NCBI RefSeq assembly: GCF_900143005.1
Contig: NZ_FRCS01000001.1
Coordinates: 992,001-1,056,000, forward strand
DNA from: Cryptosporangium aurantiacum
GTDB lineage: Bacteria > Actinomycetota > Actinomycetes > Mycobacteriales > Cryptosporangiaceae
DNA length: 64,000 bases
Direction: 5' to 3'
Of this stretch, positions 52,594 through 62,990 are shown piece after piece (positions within the stretch are counted from its first letter, which is position 1; every line of letters starts with the position of its first letter). Under the pieces are notes generated by a model. The model saw only the letters and a list, made by a program, of their open reading frames with translations, was not told the origin of the DNA and did no database searches. The translations under genes and the position numbers were made by a program.

Positions 52594-53589
52594 CTACTCG
52601 GGCAACGTCGAGAGCAGCGCTTTGCGGATGATGCGCTGGGCAGCGAGGGCGTCCTGGGCGTCCTGGGCGGCGCGCAGGGCGTCGCGGTCGACGAGGTCGA
52701 GCGCCCGGTAGATCGCGCGCATCACGTCGATACCGTCCCGGGCCGCCTGCACCTGGTCCTCACGGAACGGGAACTGGTCGAGCTGCCAGACGCCGTCCCA
52801 TCCCAGGTCACGGAGCGTCCAGAAGAACTCGAACGTCTCGGTGAGGTGCACCGACCCGACGACCATGTCGTCGTCCCAGCCCCGGAAGTTGTCGTTGACG
52901 TCGATCGCGAACAGCCGGCCGCGGGAGATCGCGAGGCGCGCCGCGTCGGCGGGTGACTCACCACCGTAGAGCGAGTGCCCGAAGTCGAGCAGGATGCCGA
53001 CGTTCGGCAACCCGATCTCCTCGATGCCGAGCAGCGTCCGGGCCACGCCGGAGAACACCATCCGGTTCCGCGGCTCGCGCGGCTTGTACTCGATCGCGAA
53101 CTTGAGGTCCGGGAACGTCGCGGCCAGCTCGCGCACGCCGTCCAGCGAGTACTTCCAGAGCTGGCCGTAGTCGGCCTGGAACGGGTAGTCCCACCCGTCC
53201 TGGCCCGGCCAGAGCTTCACGTAGTCGCAGCCCAGTTCGCGCGCCACCTCGGCGCCCTCCGAGATCAGCGACAGGGCTTCGCGACGCACGGCGGCGTCCG
53301 GGTTCGTGAACGCGCCCTTGACGAACTTCCGGGTGTAGATCTCCGGCGTGATCGCGATCGCCCGCAGGTTGTTGCGCTTGAGCGCGTCGGAGACGTCGGA
53401 GACCGCGAGGTCGACCGGGTTGAACGGGTACGTCAGGTCGACGACGGAGAGCGAGCCGACCTGGCCGGCCCGGTCGATGGCCTCCAGCGTCGTGACCGGG
53501 GGACCGTATCCGTCCGTGGCGTAACGGTCGACGTACTGCCCGAAGTGCCAGATGCCGGCACCGAATAACGGCTCCATGTGAATATCCAT
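52594..53589 (-). CDS. Xylose-isomerase-like TIM-barrel sugar isomerase/epimerase
   Basis: 331 residues. ATG 53589, or ATG 53577 ([20 protein letters not shown]). AP-endonuclease-2/xylose-isomerase TIM-barrel features: [33 protein letters not shown] (metal Glu), [16 protein letters not shown] (Asp/His), [29 protein letters not shown]. It should interconvert a ketose and aldose (or epimerise). Divergent from the transketolase operon with a shared 145-bp promoter region, hence probably co-regulated and part of the same pathway. Confidence 0.82.
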   Translation of the reverse strand: MDIHMEPLFGAGIWHFGQYVDRYATDGYGPPVTTLEAIDRAGQVGSLSVVDLTYPFNPVDLAVSDVSDALKRNNLRAIAITPEIYTRKFVKGAFTNPDAAVRREALSLISEGAEVARELGCDYVKLWPGQDGWDYPFQADYGQLWKYSLDGVRELAATFPDLKFAIEYKPREPRNRMVFSGVARTLLGIEEIGLPNVGILLDFGHSLYGGESPADAARLAISRGRLFAIDVNDNFRGWDDDMVVGSVHLTETFEFFWTLRDLGWDGVWQLDQFPFREDQVQAARDGIDVMRAIYRALDLVDRDALRAAQDAQDALAAQRIIRKALLSTLPE

Positions 53590-53592
53590 TCA
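53579..53592. promoter_or_regulatory. GAATAGATATTC-like element at the isomerase start
   Basis: TGAATATCCATTCA has perfectly paired TGAAT/ATTCA arms and on the minus strand reads TGAATGGATATTCA. It spans ATG 53589. Related elements occur at 53720 and 61506. It may be an operator or a -10 region of a leaderless message starting at ATG 53577. Confidence 0.5.
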
Positions 53593-53719
53593 TAGCCGAA
53601 TGGGAGATGCGGTCAACGTAGTTTCCGGCAGATTTCCTGTCAACGGTGGCCTGCGGCAAACACATGCTTGACGAACGGCGAATCTTCGGCCCACGCTATG
53701 CGTATGCAAATTCGAGCCG

Positions 53720-53731
53720 GAATAGATATTC
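53720..53731. promoter_or_regulatory. GAATAGATATTC dyad before the transketolase operon
   Basis: Perfect dyad GAATA-GA-TATTC ending 3 bp before ATG 53735. It can be the operator of the SorC or ROK regulator, or contain the -10 box of a leaderless transcript. Confidence 0.55.
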
Positions 53732-53734
53732 AGC

Positions 53735-54613
53735 ATGTTAGTGGCTGACCCACCGCTGGCGGCGGAGTACCGCGAACTGCGCGCCCGGCTGGCCGGCCTC
53801 GACATCGAGGCTAAGGCCGCTGAGTTGCGCCGGATCTCGCTCGCCGTGCGTCGCAGCGTCGTCGAGATGATCGCCACCGCCAAGCTCGGCCACATCGGCG
53901 GCGACTTCTCCGTCACCGACATCCTGGTGACCTGCTTCGCCGGCGTGCTGAACCTGGACCCGACCCGTCCGCACTGGGAGGACCGCGACCGGTTCGTCCT
54001 GTCGAAGGGACACTGCGCGGCGTCGCTCTACTCCACGCTCGCGTACTGCGGTTTCTTCCCGCGCAGCGAGCTGGCCACGTTCATGGCGCCGCTGTCCGCG
54101 CTCAACGGCCACCCGAACCGGGTGAAGGTGCCGGGCGTGGAGACGAACAGCGGCCCGCTGGGCCACGGGTTCCCGGTCGCGACCGGCGCCGCTCTCGCCG
54201 CGAAGCTCGACGACAAGTCCTGGCGCACGGTCGTCGTTCTCGGCGACGGCGAGATGCAAGAGGGCAGCAACTGGGAGGCGGCGATGACCGCCAGCCACTA
54301 CGAGCTGGCCAACCTCACCGCGGTCGTCGACCGCAACCGCCTCCAGCAGGGCGCCCGCACCGAGGAGACGAAGTCCCTCGAACCGTTCGGCGACAAGTGG
54401 CGCGCGTTCGGCTGGGAGCTGCGGGAGGTCGACGGGCACGACCACGTCGCGCTGCTGCAGGCCCTGGAGCCGTCGACCACCGGCAAGCCGGTCGCGATCG
54501 TCGCCAACACGATCAAGGGCAAGGGCGTCTCGTTCATGGAGGACCGGGTCGAGTGGCACCACAAGGTGCCCAGCCCCGAGCAGGTCCGTCTCGCTCTGGA
54601 GGAATTGGTATGA
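53735..54613 (+). CDS. Transketolase, N-terminal (TPP-binding) subunit
   Basis: 292 residues from ATG 53735. KLGHIGGDFSVTDILVTCFA, FVLSKGHCAASLYSTLAYCG, TNSGPLGHGFPVATGAALAA, VLGDGEMQEGSNWEAAMTAS (GDG-N TPP/Mg motif) and NTIKGKGVSFMEDRVEWH. Only the first half of a transketolase; the following gene holds the other. It transfers a two-carbon ketol unit. Overlaps the second subunit gene by ATGA. Confidence 0.92.
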   Translation: MLVADPPLAAEYRELRARLAGLDIEAKAAELRRISLAVRRSVVEMIATAKLGHIGGDFSVTDILVTCFAGVLNLDPTRPHWEDRDRFVLSKGHCAASLYSTLAYCGFFPRSELATFMAPLSALNGHPNRVKVPGVETNSGPLGHGFPVATGAALAAKLDDKSWRTVVVLGDGEMQEGSNWEAAMTASHYELANLTAVVDRNRLQQGARTEETKSLEPFGDKWRAFGWELREVDGHDHVALLQALEPSTTGKPVAIVANTIKGKGVSFMEDRVEWHHKVPSPEQVRLALEELV

Positions 54614-55572
54614 GCGTCACGACGGAGGTTCCGACCTACGACTGCCGGAAGGACTTCGCCGACGAGCTGATCCGGCTCGCCGAGGCCGACGAGCGCATCG
54701 TCGCGGTCTGCAACGACTCGGTCGGCTCCAGCAACCTCGTCGGGTTCCGTGAGCGCTTCCCCGACCGGCTGATCAACGTCGGCATCGCCGAGCAGGACCT
54801 GGTCGGCGTCGGCGCCGGCCTCGCCAACGGCGGCAAGATCCCGTTCGTCTCGGCTGCCGCGCCGTTCCTCACCGGGCGTGCGCTGGAGCAGATCAAGGCC
54901 GACGCCGCGTACAGCAACACTCACGTCGTGCTCTGCGGCCAGAGCCCGGGCATGGCTTACGGCGAACTCGGGCCGACGCACCATTCGATCGAGGACCTGT
55001 CCTGGATGCGGGCGGTCGCGAACCTGCCGGTCGTCGTCCCGGCCGACCCGGAGCAGACCCGCGCCGCGGTGCGCTGGGCCGCGGCCAACCCGGGCCCGTC
55101 GTTCCTGCGCATCCCGCGGTTCAAGGTCCCGGCGGTGACGCCGCCGGACGCGCCGTTCGGCCCCGGCATCTCGAACACGCTCACCGACGGCGACGACGTC
55201 ACGGTGATCGCGGTCGGCACGCTGGTGTCCCGCGCGCTGGCCGCCGCCGAGCAGTTACGTGCCGAGGGCATCGGGCTGCGCGTGATCAACATGCCGTTCG
55301 TCGACCCGCTCGACGTCGACGCGGTGCTCGCCGCTGCCCGCGAGACGCGCGGCCTGATCACCGCGGAGGAGGCGACGGTCAGCGGTGGCCTCGGCGCCGC
55401 GGTCGCGTCGCTGGTCGCCGCCGAACACCCGGTGCGGATGCGCATCCTCGGCATCCCGGGTGTGTTCGCCCCGACCGGTAGCGCCGACTTCCTGCTCGAG
55501 CACTTCGGACTGACCGCCGACGGCATCGTCGCCGCCGCCAGAGAGTTGCTCGGCCATGGCCTCCACGGATAG
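54610..55572 (+). CDS. Transketolase, C-terminal subunit
   Basis: 320 residues. Pyrimidine-binding domain with catalytic Glu in NVGIAEQDLVGVGAGLANGG, QSPGMAYGELGPTHHSIEDL, and the transketolase C domain (ITAEEATVSGGLGAAVASLV). Two-gene transketolases occur in several sugar operons, including apulose-4-phosphate transketolases; substrate here unproven. It overlaps both neighbours (4 bp, then 17 bp). Confidence 0.92.
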   Translation: MSVTTEVPTYDCRKDFADELIRLAEADERIVAVCNDSVGSSNLVGFRERFPDRLINVGIAEQDLVGVGAGLANGGKIPFVSAAAPFLTGRALEQIKADAAYSNTHVVLCGQSPGMAYGELGPTHHSIEDLSWMRAVANLPVVVPADPEQTRAAVRWAAANPGPSFLRIPRFKVPAVTPPDAPFGPGISNTLTDGDDVTVIAVGTLVSRALAAAEQLRAEGIGLRVINMPFVDPLDVDAVLAAARETRGLITAEEATVSGGLGAAVASLVAAEHPVRMRILGIPGVFAPTGSADFLLEHFGLTADGIVAAARELLGHGLHG

Positions 55573-57058
55573 ATCCTTGATCCTCGCGATCGACCAGGGC
55601 ACCAGCGCCACCAAGGCGCTCCTGGTCGACCGGTCGGGCGCCGTCGTCGGGTCGGCGTCCGCGCCGCTGGGTGCTTCGCACCCGCGCCCGGGCTGGGTCG
55701 AGCAGGACCCGATCGAGGTCTGGGACAGCGTCCGTGCAGCCGTCCGTTCGTTCGATCCGGACGACGCTGCGCGCGTCGTCGCGGTCGGGCTCAGTACCCA
55801 GCGCGAGTCGCTCGTGCTCTGGGACCGGACCACCGGTGAGCCGCTCGGCCCGCTGCTGGGCTGGCAGGACCGGCGTACCGCGGACCGGTGCGCCGAGCTG
55901 CTCGCGGAGGGTGCCGGTCCGCTGGTCGCCGACGTCAGCGGGTTACCGCTGGACCCGATGTTCTCCGCGCTCAAGGCGCAGTGGCTGCTGGACACGTACG
56001 ACCCCGGCCGCGGCCGGGACCTGTGCCTCGGCACGATCGACTCCTGGCTGCTCAGCCGGTTCAGCGGCGGGCGCGAGCACGTCACCGAGATCGGCAACGC
56101 CTCGCGCACCCAGCTGCTCGACGTGCGGCGCGGAGCCTGGGACGACAGGCTGCTGGAGCTCTTCGGCGTGCCCGCCGCGGTGCTCGGCGAGGTCACGCCG
56201 TCGGACGGCCCGTTCCCGGCCGTGCGGGGCCTCGACCCGGTGCCGGACGGCGTCCCCGTGCTGGCGGTGCTCGGCGACTCGCACGCCGCGCTGTTCGCCC
56301 ACGCGGGCTGGCGGCCGGGCGTCGTCAAGGCGACCTACGGCACCGGATCGTCGGTGATGGCCGTGCTCGGTGGCCCGGCCGACGCCGCGGGCGGGCTGTG
56401 CCTGACCGTGGGCTGGCAGCACGGTGGAGCAGCGCCGACGCTCGCGCTGGAGGGCAACATCCGGTCCTCGGGCCGGACGCTGACCTGGCTCGCTGACCTG
56501 TTCGGCGTCTCCACGACCGAACTGCTGGATTCGGCGGGGCCGTCCGCCGAGGGCGTCGCGCTGGTGCCCGCGTTCGGCGGGCTCGGCGCCCCCTGGTGGG
56601 ACGCCGACGCGGTCGCCACGGTCAGCGGCCTCACGCTCGGCACCGGCCGTCCGGCGCTCGCCAGGGCCGCGATCGAATCGGTGGCGTTCCAGGTCGAGGA
56701 CGTCGTCGCGGCCGTCGAGGCGGTCGGCGGCCCGATCGAGACGCTGCTCGCCGACGGCGGGCTGTCCCGCAGCGCGACCGTCATGCAGGCCCAGGCCGAC
56801 CTGTCCGGACGCGCGGTCCGCCGGGCCGACGACGCCGACCTGTCCGCGCTCGGTGCGGCGCAGCTCGCCGGGGTCGGCGCCGGCCTCTGGAGCGTCGCCG
56901 ATCTGACCGACCGCGCCCGGGCCACCACCGCGTTCGCGCCGGCCACCACCCCGGAACAGCGCCGGGACGGACGCGCGGGCTGGCACGCCGCGATCGCGCG
57001 GTCCCGCACCCAGCCGCTGGCTGACACCCCCGTACCTGTCTCGAGGAGGCACCCGTGA
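55556..57058 (+). CDS. FGGY-family carbohydrate kinase
   Basis: 500 residues. ILAIDQGTSATKALLVDRSG (phosphate-1), GLSTQRESLVLWDRTTGEPL, YGTGSSVMAVLGG (phosphate-2), LVPAFGGLGAPWWDADAVAT and TLLADGGLSRSATVMQAQAD, the full FGGY set. Phosphorylates a ketose or polyol, probably at a primary hydroxyl. By context it makes the substrate of the split transketolase. It overlaps the transketolase by 17 bp and DUF2291 by 4 bp. Confidence 0.9.
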   Translation: MASTDRSLILAIDQGTSATKALLVDRSGAVVGSASAPLGASHPRPGWVEQDPIEVWDSVRAAVRSFDPDDAARVVAVGLSTQRESLVLWDRTTGEPLGPLLGWQDRRTADRCAELLAEGAGPLVADVSGLPLDPMFSALKAQWLLDTYDPGRGRDLCLGTIDSWLLSRFSGGREHVTEIGNASRTQLLDVRRGAWDDRLLELFGVPAAVLGEVTPSDGPFPAVRGLDPVPDGVPVLAVLGDSHAALFAHAGWRPGVVKATYGTGSSVMAVLGGPADAAGGLCLTVGWQHGGAAPTLALEGNIRSSGRTLTWLADLFGVSTTELLDSAGPSAEGVALVPAFGGLGAPWWDADAVATVSGLTLGTGRPALARAAIESVAFQVEDVVAAVEAVGGPIETLLADGGLSRSATVMQAQADLSGRAVRRADDADLSALGAAQLAGVGAGLWSVADLTDRARATTAFAPATTPEQRRDGRAGWHAAIARSRTQPLADTPVPVSRRHP

Positions 57059-57771
57059 CGCAGTCATCGTCGACCGAGTCACCTGCCGCGACGAGGGCGC
57101 CCACTCCCGGCCCGGCCCGCGCGCGCACGGTGAGTACCCGGCCGAGCCGGAAGGTTCGTCTGATCCAGGCCGCCGTCGTGGTGCTCGTGCTCGCCGCGAT
57201 GGGGCTGTCGACCGAGTGGCGCTCGGCCGACGCACCGGCCACCCGCGCCGAGGCCGAGCAGACGTTCGACCCGGCGGCCTACGGCAAGGAGACGTTCCCG
57301 AAGGTCGCGCCGCTGATCGAGCAGAACGCGGTGCCGCTCACCGAGCTGGTCCCGGCCCTGGTCGCCGACGCGGACGCGGCCGGCGAGAAGTACGGCAAGC
57401 GCGAGGGCACCAGCCCGTACAGCTTCCCGGCGAGCGCCGAGGGCACCGGCGGTGAGCTGAACGGCAGCATGCTGTCGCTGACCGTCGAGGGGTTGCCCGC
57501 CAACACCCAGGTCTGGGTCCAGGTCGGCCCGGCGATCACCGGCACCTCGCTGCGCGACGCCACCGGGACGATCAAGTTCGGCGACTTCCTGAACCAGGTC
57601 CAGTACGCCGACGCCGGCACCGCGCTGAACAACGAGGTGCGGACCACGGTTCTGGCCGGGGTGCAGCCCGCGACCCTCAAGGGCAAGAAGATCGCGGTCA
57701 CCGGCGCCTTCACGTTCCTCACCCCCGAAGTCGTGACGCTCACCCCGGTGAAGTTCGAGGTCGCCCCGTGA
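57055..57771 (+). CDS. DUF2291-family membrane-anchored protein
   Basis: 238 residues from GTG 57055 (GTGA overlap). One N-terminal transmembrane helix (LIQAAVVVLVLAAMGLST) and an extracytoplasmic domain with FDPAAYGKETFPKVAPLIEQ and IKFGDFLNQVQYADAGTALN, the DUF2291 signature. The family is often encoded beside Rbs-like sugar transporters; its role is not known, perhaps assisting the binding protein. Overlaps the ATPase gene by 4 bp. Confidence 0.86.
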   Translation: MTQSSSTESPAATRAPTPGPARARTVSTRPSRKVRLIQAAVVVLVLAAMGLSTEWRSADAPATRAEAEQTFDPAAYGKETFPKVAPLIEQNAVPLTELVPALVADADAAGEKYGKREGTSPYSFPASAEGTGGELNGSMLSLTVEGLPANTQVWVQVGPAITGTSLRDATGTIKFGDFLNQVQYADAGTALNNEVRTTVLAGVQPATLKGKKIAVTGAFTFLTPEVVTLTPVKFEVAP

Positions 57772-59306
57772 CCGCCGTGCTCAGCGCGTCCGAGATCACG
57801 AAGGTCTTCGGCGGCACGCACGCGCTCAAGGGCGTCGACTTCGAGGCGCACCCCGGCCGGGTGACCGCGCTGTTCGGGGAGAACGGCGCGGGCAAGTCCA
57901 CGCTGATGAAGATCCTGGCCGGGATCGAGTCGCCGACCACCGGTCACATCGCGGTCGACGGCGAGCCGGTCGTGTTCGGCTCGGCGCGACAGGCTGCCGA
58001 CACCGGGATCGTCATCATCCACCAGGAGCTCAGCCTCTGCGCGAACCTGTCGATCGAGGACAACCTGTTCCTCGGCCGGGAGCGGGTCACCGCGGCCGGT
58101 GCGGTCGACCGGAAGACGGAGCGCGGGCTCGCCGCGGACATCCTGCGGCGCCTGGAGGAGGAGATCGATCCCCGGACGCTCGTCGGCGAGCTACGGCTGG
58201 GCCAGCAGCAGCTGGTCGAGATCGCCCGCGCGCTGCTCCAGGACGCCCGGGTCCTGATCATGGACGAGCCGACCTCCGCGCTCTCCGAGCCCGAGGTCGA
58301 GGTCCTGTTCCGGCTGATCCGCGAACTGACCGCGCACGGCGTCGCGGTCGTCTACATCTCCCACCACCTCGACGAGGCGCTGGCGATCGCCGACGACGTC
58401 GTCGTGCTGCGGGACGGTTCGCTGGTCGCCACCGCCGCGGCGGACGACGTCGACCTGGGCTGGATCGTCCGTCAGATGGTCGGCCGGGACTCCGAATCGC
58501 TCTTCCCGGACCGGGACACGGTGCTCGGCGACGAGCTGCTCACGGTGTCCGACCTGGTCGTGCCCGACCCGACCAACGCCGACCGGCTCGCGATCGACGG
58601 GTTGTCGGTGCGCGTCCGGGCCGGGGAGATCGTCGGGCTCTACGGGCTGATGGGCGCCGGGCGCACCGAGCTGCTCGAGGCGCTCGCCGGGCGGATCCCG
58701 ATCCAGTCCGGCTCGGTGGAGCTGGGCGGCGAGCCGGTGACCAGTCACGACGGCATCCGCGACCGGATCGCCCGCGGGCTGATGCTGGTGCCCGAGGACC
58801 GCCAGCGCGACGGGCTCGTCCAGACGATGACCGTGGGGGAGAACCTCTCGCTCGCCGGCCTGCTCGCGTTCGTCAAGCGGGCCTTCCTCAACCGCGGCAG
58901 CGAGGACACCGCGGTCGCGCGCACGATCAAGGACGTCACGGTCAAGACCAGCAGCCCCAAGTCGCCGATCGGCGCGCTGTCCGGCGGCAACCAGCAGAAG
59001 GTCGTCATCGGCAAGGCGCTGCTCACCGACCCGCGGGTGCTGCTGCTCGACGAGCCGAGCCGCGGCGTCGACGTCGGTGCCAAGGCCGACGTGTTCGCGC
59101 TGATGGCCGAGCAGGCCCAGCGGGGCCTGGCCGTGCTGTTCACCACCTCCGAGGCGGAGGAGGCACTGCACATCCCGGATCGGCTGCTGGTACTGGCCCG
59201 CGGCCGGATCGTCGGCGAGTTCAAGCGCGGTGCCCTGACCCGCGAGGACCTGATGGCCGCTTCGGGCGGCAGTGTTCCGTCGAAGAAGACCGGAGAAGCG
59301 TCATGA
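57768..59306 (+). CDS. Sugar ABC transporter ATP-binding protein (two-domain, RbsA-like)
   Basis: 512 residues. First domain Walker A GENGAGKSTLMKILAGIESP, Walker B LIMDEPTSALSE; the second has a degenerate P-loop (GLMGAGRTELLEALAGRIP) and an LSGGNQQKVVIGKALLTDPR signature, VLLLDEPSRGVDVGA. It energises uptake through the adjacent RbsC-like permease. Overlaps neighbours by 4 bp on both sides. Confidence 0.92.
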   Translation: MTAVLSASEITKVFGGTHALKGVDFEAHPGRVTALFGENGAGKSTLMKILAGIESPTTGHIAVDGEPVVFGSARQAADTGIVIIHQELSLCANLSIEDNLFLGRERVTAAGAVDRKTERGLAADILRRLEEEIDPRTLVGELRLGQQQLVEIARALLQDARVLIMDEPTSALSEPEVEVLFRLIRELTAHGVAVVYISHHLDEALAIADDVVVLRDGSLVATAAADDVDLGWIVRQMVGRDSESLFPDRDTVLGDELLTVSDLVVPDPTNADRLAIDGLSVRVRAGEIVGLYGLMGAGRTELLEALAGRIPIQSGSVELGGEPVTSHDGIRDRIARGLMLVPEDRQRDGLVQTMTVGENLSLAGLLAFVKRAFLNRGSEDTAVARTIKDVTVKTSSPKSPIGALSGGNQQKVVIGKALLTDPRVLLLDEPSRGVDVGAKADVFALMAEQAQRGLAVLFTTSEAEEALHIPDRLLVLARGRIVGEFKRGALTREDLMAASGGSVPSKKTGEAS

Positions 59307-60418
59307 GCACCGCGACCGCTCAACCCCCGACGACCGAACGCCGCGAAGCGGCGGCCGAGGCGGCCGCCCAGGCGCATCGGCTGCGCCTGCTGAACGTGGC
59401 GTTCGAGGCGCGCGCGTTCATCGCGCTCGCGGTGCTGATCATCGTGTTCAGCCTGCTGTCGGACACGTTCCTCACGGTCACGAACGTGATCACGATGACC
59501 AAGCACGTCGCGATCAACGGCATCCTCGCGCTCGGCATGCTGCTGGTGATCCTGAAGGGCGGCATCGACCTGTCGGTCGGCTCGATCGTGGGCCTGTCCG
59601 GGGTCGTCGCCGGTGAGCTGCTCGGCGGCGTGAAGCTGTTCGGCGTCATCGCCTACCCGCCGGTCTGGGTGACGATCCTGGTCGCGATCGCGGTCGGGAC
59701 GATGGTCGGTGCGATCAACGGCATCCTCGTGACGCGATTCAACGTCGCGCCGTTCATCGCGACGCTCGGCATGTTGTACGTCGCCAGAGGCGCGGCGCTG
59801 CTGATCTCCGACGGCGAGACGTACCCGAACCTCGGCGGCGACCCCGAGCTCGGCAACACCGGCTTCGACTTCCTCGGCACCGGCAAGCTGCTCGGCATCC
59901 CGGTCTCGATCTACCTGCTGGCGCTCCTGGCGATCGTGATCACGGTGCTGATCCGCAAGGCGCCGTTCGGCCGGTGGCTCTACGCGACCGGCGGCAACGA
60001 GCGGGCGGCCGAGCTGTCCGGCGTGCCGGTGCGGCGGGTCAAGGCGCGCGTCTACATGATCTCCGGCGCCTGCGCGGCGCTGTCCGGGCTGATCATCGCG
60101 TCCGAGCTGACGTCGGCCGCGCCGCAGGCCGGTGAGACGTTCGAGCTGAACGCGATCGCCGCGGTCGTCATCGGCGGCGCGGCGCTCTCCGGCGGCCGCG
60201 GCAACGTGCGCGGCACCCTCGTCGGCGCGTTCGTCATCGGCTTCCTCGCCGACGGCCTGGTCAACCTCGGCGTCTCGACGTTCTGGCAGATCTTGATCAA
60301 GGGCGCGGTGATCGTGCTGGCCGTTGTCCTCGACCAGGGCCAGCAGCGGTTCCAGAAGCGCGGAGCCGCCGCAGCGGCGGCCGCCGAGACGGTACCGACG
60401 CCGGCCAAGACCCCCTGA
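59303..60418 (+). CDS. Sugar ABC transporter permease (RbsC-like)
   Basis: 371 residues with about ten hydrophobic segments; GMLLVILKGGIDLSVGSIVG is the RbsC motif and NAIAAVVIGGAALSGGRGNV the conserved cytoplasmic loop. Works with 57768 and 60464. The tail is Ala-rich. Confidence 0.92.
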   Translation: MSTATAQPPTTERREAAAEAAAQAHRLRLLNVAFEARAFIALAVLIIVFSLLSDTFLTVTNVITMTKHVAINGILALGMLLVILKGGIDLSVGSIVGLSGVVAGELLGGVKLFGVIAYPPVWVTILVAIAVGTMVGAINGILVTRFNVAPFIATLGMLYVARGAALLISDGETYPNLGGDPELGNTGFDFLGTGKLLGIPVSIYLLALLAIVITVLIRKAPFGRWLYATGGNERAAELSGVPVRRVKARVYMISGACAALSGLIIASELTSAAPQAGETFELNAIAAVVIGGAALSGGRGNVRGTLVGAFVIGFLADGLVNLGVSTFWQILIKGAVIVLAVVLDQGQQRFQKRGAAAAAAAETVPTPAKTP

Positions 60419-61450
<1,032 letters not shown>

Positions 61451-61455
61451 GGGAT

Positions 61456-61487
61456 CCCGGGCCGCGTCCGCGAGGGCGCGGCCCGGG
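61456..61487 (+). terminator. Terminator after the Rbs-like operon
   Basis: CCCGGGCCGCG and CGCGGCCCGGG, perfect 11-bp arms around a 10-base loop, 5 bp after the stop at 61450. The SorC gene therefore probably has its own promoter. Confidence 0.7.
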
Positions 61488-61505
61488 GGATGGATACACT
61501 CGCGC

Positions 61506-61518
61506 GGAATAGATATGA
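61506..61518. promoter_or_regulatory. GGAATAGATATGA element before the SorC gene
   Basis: Shares GGAATAGATAT exactly with the element at 53719-53729, and sits 12 bp before ATG 61530. May be a -10 box or an autoregulatory half-site. Confidence 0.45.
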
Positions 61519-61529
61519 GGGAGACGCCG

Positions 61530-62498
61530 ATGCCGGTCACCGGCGTGCGCACCGCGGGCGCCGAGCAGCTGCGGATGCTGGCCAAGGTCGCCCGGATGTA
61601 CCACGAACAGGGCATGCGCCAGCCCGAGATCGCCGCCCAGCTGAACATCTCGCAGCCGCGCGTCTCCCGGTTGCTCAAGGAGGCGACCACCCGCGGCATC
61701 GTCCGCACGGTCGTCGTGCTGCCGCCGGGCGTCCACACCGAGCTGGAAGAGCAGCTGCAGCAGCGGTACGGCCTGCGTGACGCAGTGGTCGTCGACACCG
61801 ACGGCTCGAACGGCGACGTCATTCCGGCGCTCGGCGCCGCGGCCGCGGTCTACCTCGACGCGACGCTCAAGGGCGGCGACGTCATCGGCATCTCGTCCTG
61901 GAGCGAGACGCTGCTCGCAGCCGTCGACGCGATGCACCCCAAGCACACCCAGGTCGCCGACCGGGTCGTCCAGATCGTCGGCGGTGTCGGCAGCCCGGAG
62001 GCGCAGGTGCAGGCCACCCGCCTGACCGGGCGCCTGGCCGAGCTGACCGGGGCCCGGCCGGTGTTCGTCCCGTCTCCGGGCCTGGTCGGGACGCCCGCGA
62101 TCCGGCGCGCGCTCACCCAGGACGACGCGGTGGCCGCGGTGATGGCGCAGTGGAAGGAACTGACCGTCGCGCTGGTCGGCATCGGCAGCCTGGAGCCGTC
62201 GCCGCTGCTGCTGCAGTCGGGGAACGCGGTCGCCGAGGCCGACCAGGACGAGCTCCGCGCGCTCGGCGCGGTCGGGGACGTCTGCCTGCGGTTCTTCGAC
62301 GACCACGGCCGGCCGGTGAAGTCCCGGCTCGACCAGCGGGTCGTCGGGATCTCCAGCGCCGACCTGCGGACGATCGAGCGGCGGGTCGCGGTGGCCGGTG
62401 GCGAGCGGAAGCTGTCGGCGGTCCGGGCCGCGCTGCTCAACGACTGGGTGAACGTGCTGATCACCGACGTCGACACCGCCGAACGCCTGGTCGCCTGA
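61530..62498 (+). CDS. SorC/DeoR-type sugar-binding transcriptional regulator
   Basis: 322 residues from ATG 61530 with GAGGGAG six bases before (an ATG at 61515 is in frame but poorly placed). HTH: LAKVARMYHEQGMRQPEIAA, LNISQPRVSRLLKEATTRGI. SorC sugar-binding domain with SSWSETLLAAVDAMHPKHTQ, VVQIVGGVGSPEAQVQATRL, FVPSPGLVGTPAIRRAL. It probably senses a phosphorylated sugar and controls the transketolase/kinase/Rbs operon. Confidence 0.9.
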   Translation: MPVTGVRTAGAEQLRMLAKVARMYHEQGMRQPEIAAQLNISQPRVSRLLKEATTRGIVRTVVVLPPGVHTELEEQLQQRYGLRDAVVVDTDGSNGDVIPALGAAAAVYLDATLKGGDVIGISSWSETLLAAVDAMHPKHTQVADRVVQIVGGVGSPEAQVQATRLTGRLAELTGARPVFVPSPGLVGTPAIRRALTQDDAVAAVMAQWKELTVALVGIGSLEPSPLLLQSGNAVAEADQDELRALGAVGDVCLRFFDDHGRPVKSRLDQRVVGISSADLRTIERRVAVAGGERKLSAVRAALLNDWVNVLITDVDTAERLVA

Positions 62499-62558
62499 AC
62501 AGAGTCGTTTCCGGTGCCAGTGGGGCGGCTATGACCAGTGTGGGAGGTGATCCGTCCG

Positions 62559-62951
62559 ATGAGTACCGATTGTGAACCGACGGTCCAACTGGACGTAGAG
62601 CACGAACCGATCCCCGCAGCGACCGCACAGGTGCGCGGCCGAGTCCGCGCGCTGCTGGCCCAGTGGCGCATCGGCGGCACGGCCGCCGAGGACATCCTGC
62701 TCGTCGTGCACGAGATGGTCGCGAACGTGATCGACCACGCCCGGACGCCGTTCCGCCTCGCGGTGCAGCTCTGCGGCTCGTTCGTCCGGGTCTCGGTGCA
62801 CGACGCCAGCCGGCGGCCGCTCGTCGTCCGGGCGTTCGATCCGGAAGCCACCCGGGGGCGCGGGCTGCCGCTGATCGCCGCGATCTCGGAGCGCTGGGGG
62901 TGTTCTCAGCAGTCGGACGGCAAGACGGTCTGGGCTGCGATTCCGGTGTAG
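62559..62951 (+). CDS. RsbW-like anti-sigma factor ATP-binding protein
   Basis: 130 residues from ATG 62559, with GGAGGTGAT eight bases upstream. HATPase_c-like single domain: VRGRVRALLAQWRIGG, DILLVVHEMVANVIDHARTP (N-box), DPEATRGRGLPLIAAISERW (G-box). Such proteins act as serine kinases or anti-sigma factors in partner-switching stress networks of actinomycetes. No sigma factor or antagonist is adjacent. Confidence 0.84.
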   Translation: MSTDCEPTVQLDVEHEPIPAATAQVRGRVRALLAQWRIGGTAAEDILLVVHEMVANVIDHARTPFRLAVQLCGSFVRVSVHDASRRPLVVRAFDPEATRGRGLPLIAAISERWGCSQQSDGKTVWAAIPV

Positions 62952-62990
62952 CGTCGCAAGCCCACACCGGGCGCTGGGATCGGAGCGGAC